NCBI GenBank assembly: GCA_016297495.1
Contig: JAEDGN010000023.1
Span: 1 to 34,593 of the forward strand
Source: Coprococcus sp.
GTDB taxonomy: Bacteria; Bacillota; Clostridia; Lachnospirales; Lachnospiraceae
Direction of reading: 5' to 3'
Length of the DNA: 34,593 nucleotides
Both the position numbers and the translations under genes were made by a program. The notes under the pieces are model-generated. The model saw nothing but the letters and a program-made list of their open reading frames with translations. It did no database searches and was not told the DNA's origin. Below, in pieces: positions 32,411 through 34,593 of the stretch; positions within the stretch are counted from its first letter, which is position 1; each line of letters starts with the position of its first letter.

Positions 32411-33043
32411 ATGACGCTTAATCTTCCCTTTTTCCGGCAATTGGCCAAAGCCCTTGCCAAACAGTTCGGTAACAACTGTGAAATTGTCCTTCATGACCTG
32501 ACATCCCCTGATATCGAGCATTCCGTTGTTCTGGTGGAGAACGGCCATGTAACTCACCGTGCTGTTGGGGACGGCCCATCCCACGTTGTTCTGGAAGCCC
32601 TGAAATATGACTCGAATATTCCTGATGACCATCTGGCCTATCTGACCAAGACCAGTGACGGCCGCATTCTTAAATCAAGTACTATCTTCATTCATGACGA
32701 TAATAATGAAAAGGTCATCGGTATATTATCCATCAATTATGATATTACCCGTATGCTCATGGTCGAAGAGGCCATTAAATCACTGATAGCCAATGAAGAT
32801 GATAAACAGGAACCTGAGCGCATTCCTCAGAACGTCAACGATCTGCTGGAAGATCTGATTCGACAGTCCGTCACCCTTGTCGGCAAGCCTGTAGCTATGA
32901 TGACCAAGGATGATAAAGTCCGCGCCATTCAGTTCCTGAACGATGCAGGTGCTTTTCTTATCACCAAATCAGGTGATAAGATTTCCAGTTTCTTTGGCAT
33001 TTCCAAATATACACTGTACAGTTATATTGATGTCAATAAATAG
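32411..33043 (+). CDS. YheO/DauR-type PAS domain transcriptional regulator
   Basis: 210-aa DNA-binding protein. Residues about 5-115 are a YheO-like PAS domain (FFRQLAKALAKQFGNNCEIVLHDL, then IIGILSINYDIT-like sequence), and residues about 150-208 are a DauR-like helix-turn-helix (KDDKVRAIQFLNDAGAFLITKSGDKISSFFGISKYTLYSYID). Members such as DauR control D-amino-acid use; others are uncharacterised. The divergent arrangement with the truncated pyruvate kinase suggests that gene as a target, by position only. GAAGGAGA before the ATG at 32411 fixes the start. The gene is followed by a long hairpin (33077-33152) without the T-run of a normal terminator. Confidence 0.92.
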   Translation: MTLNLPFFRQLAKALAKQFGNNCEIVLHDLTSPDIEHSVVLVENGHVTHRAVGDGPSHVVLEALKYDSNIPDDHLAYLTKTSDGRILKSSTIFIHDDNNEKVIGILSINYDITRMLMVEEAIKSLIANEDDKQEPERIPQNVNDLLEDLIRQSVTLVGKPVAMMTKDDKVRAIQFLNDAGAFLITKSGDKISSFFGISKYTLYSYIDVNK

Positions 33044-33076
33044 GCGCCATTTGCAGCAGGCATCTGTAGTTTTACT

Positions 33077-33152
33077 GAGTTGCTTCACCAATAGAGATAC
33101 TTTCCACACCGCAAATCGTTCTGGAAAGTATCTCTATTGCGTTCAGCAACTT
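33077..33152. repeat. Long inverted repeat / hairpin
   Basis: Two 18-base arms (33089-33106 and 33122-33139) are exactly complementary around a 15-base loop. After a small internal loop the pairing continues over 33077-33084 with 33145-33152 (one G-T pair). Neither strand has a T-run next to it. It could act as a folded 3' end for the regulator mRNA, a terminator of unusual type, or a small mobile palindromic repeat. It lies between convergent genes. Confidence 0.7.
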
Positions 33153-33235
33153 CCAGCACACGACAAAATGCCCGTGTTGGATTCCGCCACAGCGATTGAG
33201 TTTCTTTTTCAACGGATTTTATAGTCTACCTTGGG

Positions 33236-34201
33236 TTATTTCCGGAAACCGTATCCTTTGCCCGGTACAATGCAGCAATAGGCAAGTATCTCTTCTGCCA
33301 GTCTGAGAAATTCATTTCTATCCTCGGTATGCATAAGTCTGTGCACATATATCTGATCTTCGTCTGATAGTATAGAACCGATGAAATGCCAGAATTCCTT
33401 CATAAGATGAATCACCTTTCTGCTTCCATTCAGCCGACGGTCATACCCCTCCAATATCTCATGATATAATGCTGCCATTTCTTCTCTGGCAGGCGGTTCT
33501 CCGCCTTTAATCTCCCGGCAGAGGGCCGGATTAGCCAAAAGCCCGCGTCCCATCATCCAATGCTCCGTCTCTTGAAATTTATCTTTTATTTTCTGAAAAT
33601 CATTAACAGTAAAGATATCGCCATTATAGCACACTGGTCTGGTCATTCTCTCCACAGCCTGTTCAAAAGACTGCCAGTCCGGCCTGCCGCTGTAATAATC
33701 ACTGCGAAGTCTTGGATGAACAATCAATTCTGCTATTGGAAATTTTCCATATATATCCAGTAATTTCTCAAACTCATCCACAGAATATAAACCAATCCGT
33801 GTCTTGACAGATATCTCCATATCCAGTTCATCAAAAATCTGATTCAAAAAGGCTTCGAGCCCCTCCATATTCCCAAGGAACCCGGCACCGCGCCCCTTGG
33901 AAGCCACAGTATTGGAAGGACACCCCAGATTCAGATTCACTTCCTCATATCCCATGGATTTCAAAGTTCTGGCTGTAGCCACGAAATCTTCCGCACAATT
34001 AGACAATAGCTGAGGAATCACAGGACAATCCTCATTATATTCCGGAGCAATTTCCATATATTCTTTTTTACTGATTTTCCCACCGGGATTGGTATAAATG
34101 AACGGTGCATAATATCTGTCTGCACATCCGAATATCCGGTGATGGGCACATCGATACACACTTCCTGTAATCCCTTCCATTGGTGCAAAATACAAACGCA
34201 T
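33236..34201 (-). CDS. dus: tRNA-dihydrouridine synthase family protein
   Basis: FMN-dependent TIM-barrel enzyme of 321 aa that reduces uridine to dihydrouridine in tRNA. The N-terminal FAPMEGITGSVYR is the family's FMN-binding start. The catalytic cysteine is Cys94 in VNLNLGCPSNTV followed by KGRGAGFLG. SVKTRIG (Lys133), the IVHPR His and YNGDIF with MMGRGLLANPAL at the phosphate site follow, and a short helical C-terminal domain ends the protein. Which uridine it modifies cannot be said. GGAGAAA precedes the ATG at 34201. It is an isolated gene, separated from the glgD-like gene by a terminator. Confidence 0.94.
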   Translation of the reverse strand: MRLYFAPMEGITGSVYRCAHHRIFGCADRYYAPFIYTNPGGKISKKEYMEIAPEYNEDCPVIPQLLSNCAEDFVATARTLKSMGYEEVNLNLGCPSNTVASKGRGAGFLGNMEGLEAFLNQIFDELDMEISVKTRIGLYSVDEFEKLLDIYGKFPIAELIVHPRLRSDYYSGRPDWQSFEQAVERMTRPVCYNGDIFTVNDFQKIKDKFQETEHWMMGRGLLANPALCREIKGGEPPAREEMAALYHEILEGYDRRLNGSRKVIHLMKEFWHFIGSILSDEDQIYVHRLMHTEDRNEFLRLAEEILAYCCIVPGKGYGFRK

Positions 34202-34303
34202 AACTATTTCTCCATACCTGCTGTCAACTTTTTTGAATATACTTTTAAAGATATCCTAACATAAGTGCAGTCGAAATGAAAGTATTGAATCTACGGCCGC
34301 ACT

Positions 34304-34348
34304 GCAGAAAAGTCCGGATGCCTTTCTTATGATCCGGCATCCGGACTT
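34304..34348 (-). terminator. Intrinsic terminator of the glgD-like gene
   Basis: A 13-bp perfect GC-rich stem (34310-34322 with 34336-34348) around a 13-base loop, followed on the minus strand by a short T-run (four Ts counting the stem's last bases). It lies about 35 bases beyond the glgD-type stop codon. Confidence 0.75.
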
Positions 34349-34381
34349 CCATTCTGTGAATCCTGTTATTGATTCAAAATA

Positions 34382-34593
34382 TTATACAGTTTGTCCTTTT
34401 GCAATAAATATCGGGAAGTTTCCATTACCCTTCAGTTCCGTACTTGTTTTAATGGTAACACGCTTATCAGTCACCACATATTCAAGGCTGGCACCATCTT
34501 CCACAACTGTATCCTGCATCAGAATACAATTCTTCACTCTGGCGCCCTTGCCAATCCTGACACCACGGAAAAGAAGGCAGTTCTCAATCTCTC
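34382..34593 (-). CDS. glgD: GlgD-like glucose-1-phosphate adenylyltransferase subunit, C-terminal part
   Basis: Partial: the last 70 codons of a minus-strand gene whose 5' part lies beyond the right edge. The translation shows a left-handed beta-helix hexapeptide pattern (LFRGVRIGKGARVKNCILMQDT, VVEDGASLEYVV) and ends in TDKRVTIKTSTELKG and NFPIFIAKGQTV, the tail expected of the GlgD subunit rather than GlgC. GlgD partners GlgC, which makes ADP-glucose for glycogen synthesis. A glgC gene just outside the window would support this; glgD usually follows glgC. The stop is TAA at 34382-34384 and a terminator hairpin follows. Confidence 0.85.
   Translation of the reverse strand, partial: EIENCLLFRGVRIGKGARVKNCILMQDTVVEDGASLEYVVTDKRVTIKTSTELKGNGNFPIFIAKGQTV

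Noticed and set aside
1..34593. CRISPR array, insertion sequence, prophage or tRNA/rRNA gene
   Set aside because: No regularly spaced repeats, transposase/integrase frames, terminal inverted repeats or cloverleaf with CCA-like ends were seen.

Overview
The window looks like a chromosomal segment of a Gram-positive anaerobic gut Clostridium relative, most likely Lachnospiraceae (Blautia, Ruminococcus or Dorea type). The reasons are moderate GC, strong AGGAGG-type ribosome binding sites, a DUF1836 regulator, a YerC/TrpR-like regulator, a precorrin-2-directed hem cluster, a K+-dependent membrane pyrophosphatase and a GlgD-like gene end. The family assignment is inferred from gene content; no rRNA or tRNA gene was seen.

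Layout. 1-3.5 kb: a lone ABC-transporter lipoprotein (+), a cupin/lipoprotein pair (-), a DUF1836 regulator (+) and a YerC regulator (-) that share a perfect 17-bp hairpin. 3.6-6 kb: an AraC regulator diverges from an AtoE short-chain fatty acid transporter. 6-15.7 kb: one long minus-strand operon runs from a clear sigma-70 type promoter at 15701-15729 through a HEAT-repeat/methyltransferase fusion, a MerR-GyrI-like regulator, hemA, a sirC-type dehydrogenase, hemC, a cobA-hemD fusion, hemB, hemL and plsC. It makes uroporphyrinogen III from Glu-tRNA and methylates and oxidises it toward sirohydrochlorin (siroheme or corrinoid precursor). There is no hemE, hemF/N, hemH or hemG here. 15.8-19.8 kb: a GntP-family permease and an alpha/beta hydrolase (-) diverge from a translationally coupled TetR-LysR pair (+), with a perfect 29-nt palindrome at the tetR promoter. 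19.9-24.6 kb: cold shock protein, small ORF, pepT, nitroreductase and a membrane pyrophosphatase, all minus strand. 24.9-31 kb: gltD and gltB (NADPH glutamate synthase). 31.2-33 kb: a pyruvate-kinase-like protein without the C-terminal regulatory domain diverges from a YheO-type PAS/HTH regulator. 33.2-34.6 kb: a dihydrouridine synthase and the 3' end of a glgD-like gene, which runs off the right edge.

Most of the window is core metabolism. The best candidates for something undescribed are (i) the methyltransferase and MerR genes heading the tetrapyrrole operon, the methyltransferase having a non-canonical motif IV; (ii) the permease/hydrolase/TetR/LysR module with its palindromic operator; (iii) the allosteric-domain-less pyruvate kinase with its divergent PAS regulator; and (iv) a long hairpin without a T-tract at 33077-33152. 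Several start codons were moved inward from the longest open frame, on ribosome-binding-site and family-alignment grounds. No CRISPR array, insertion sequence, prophage or integrase was found.
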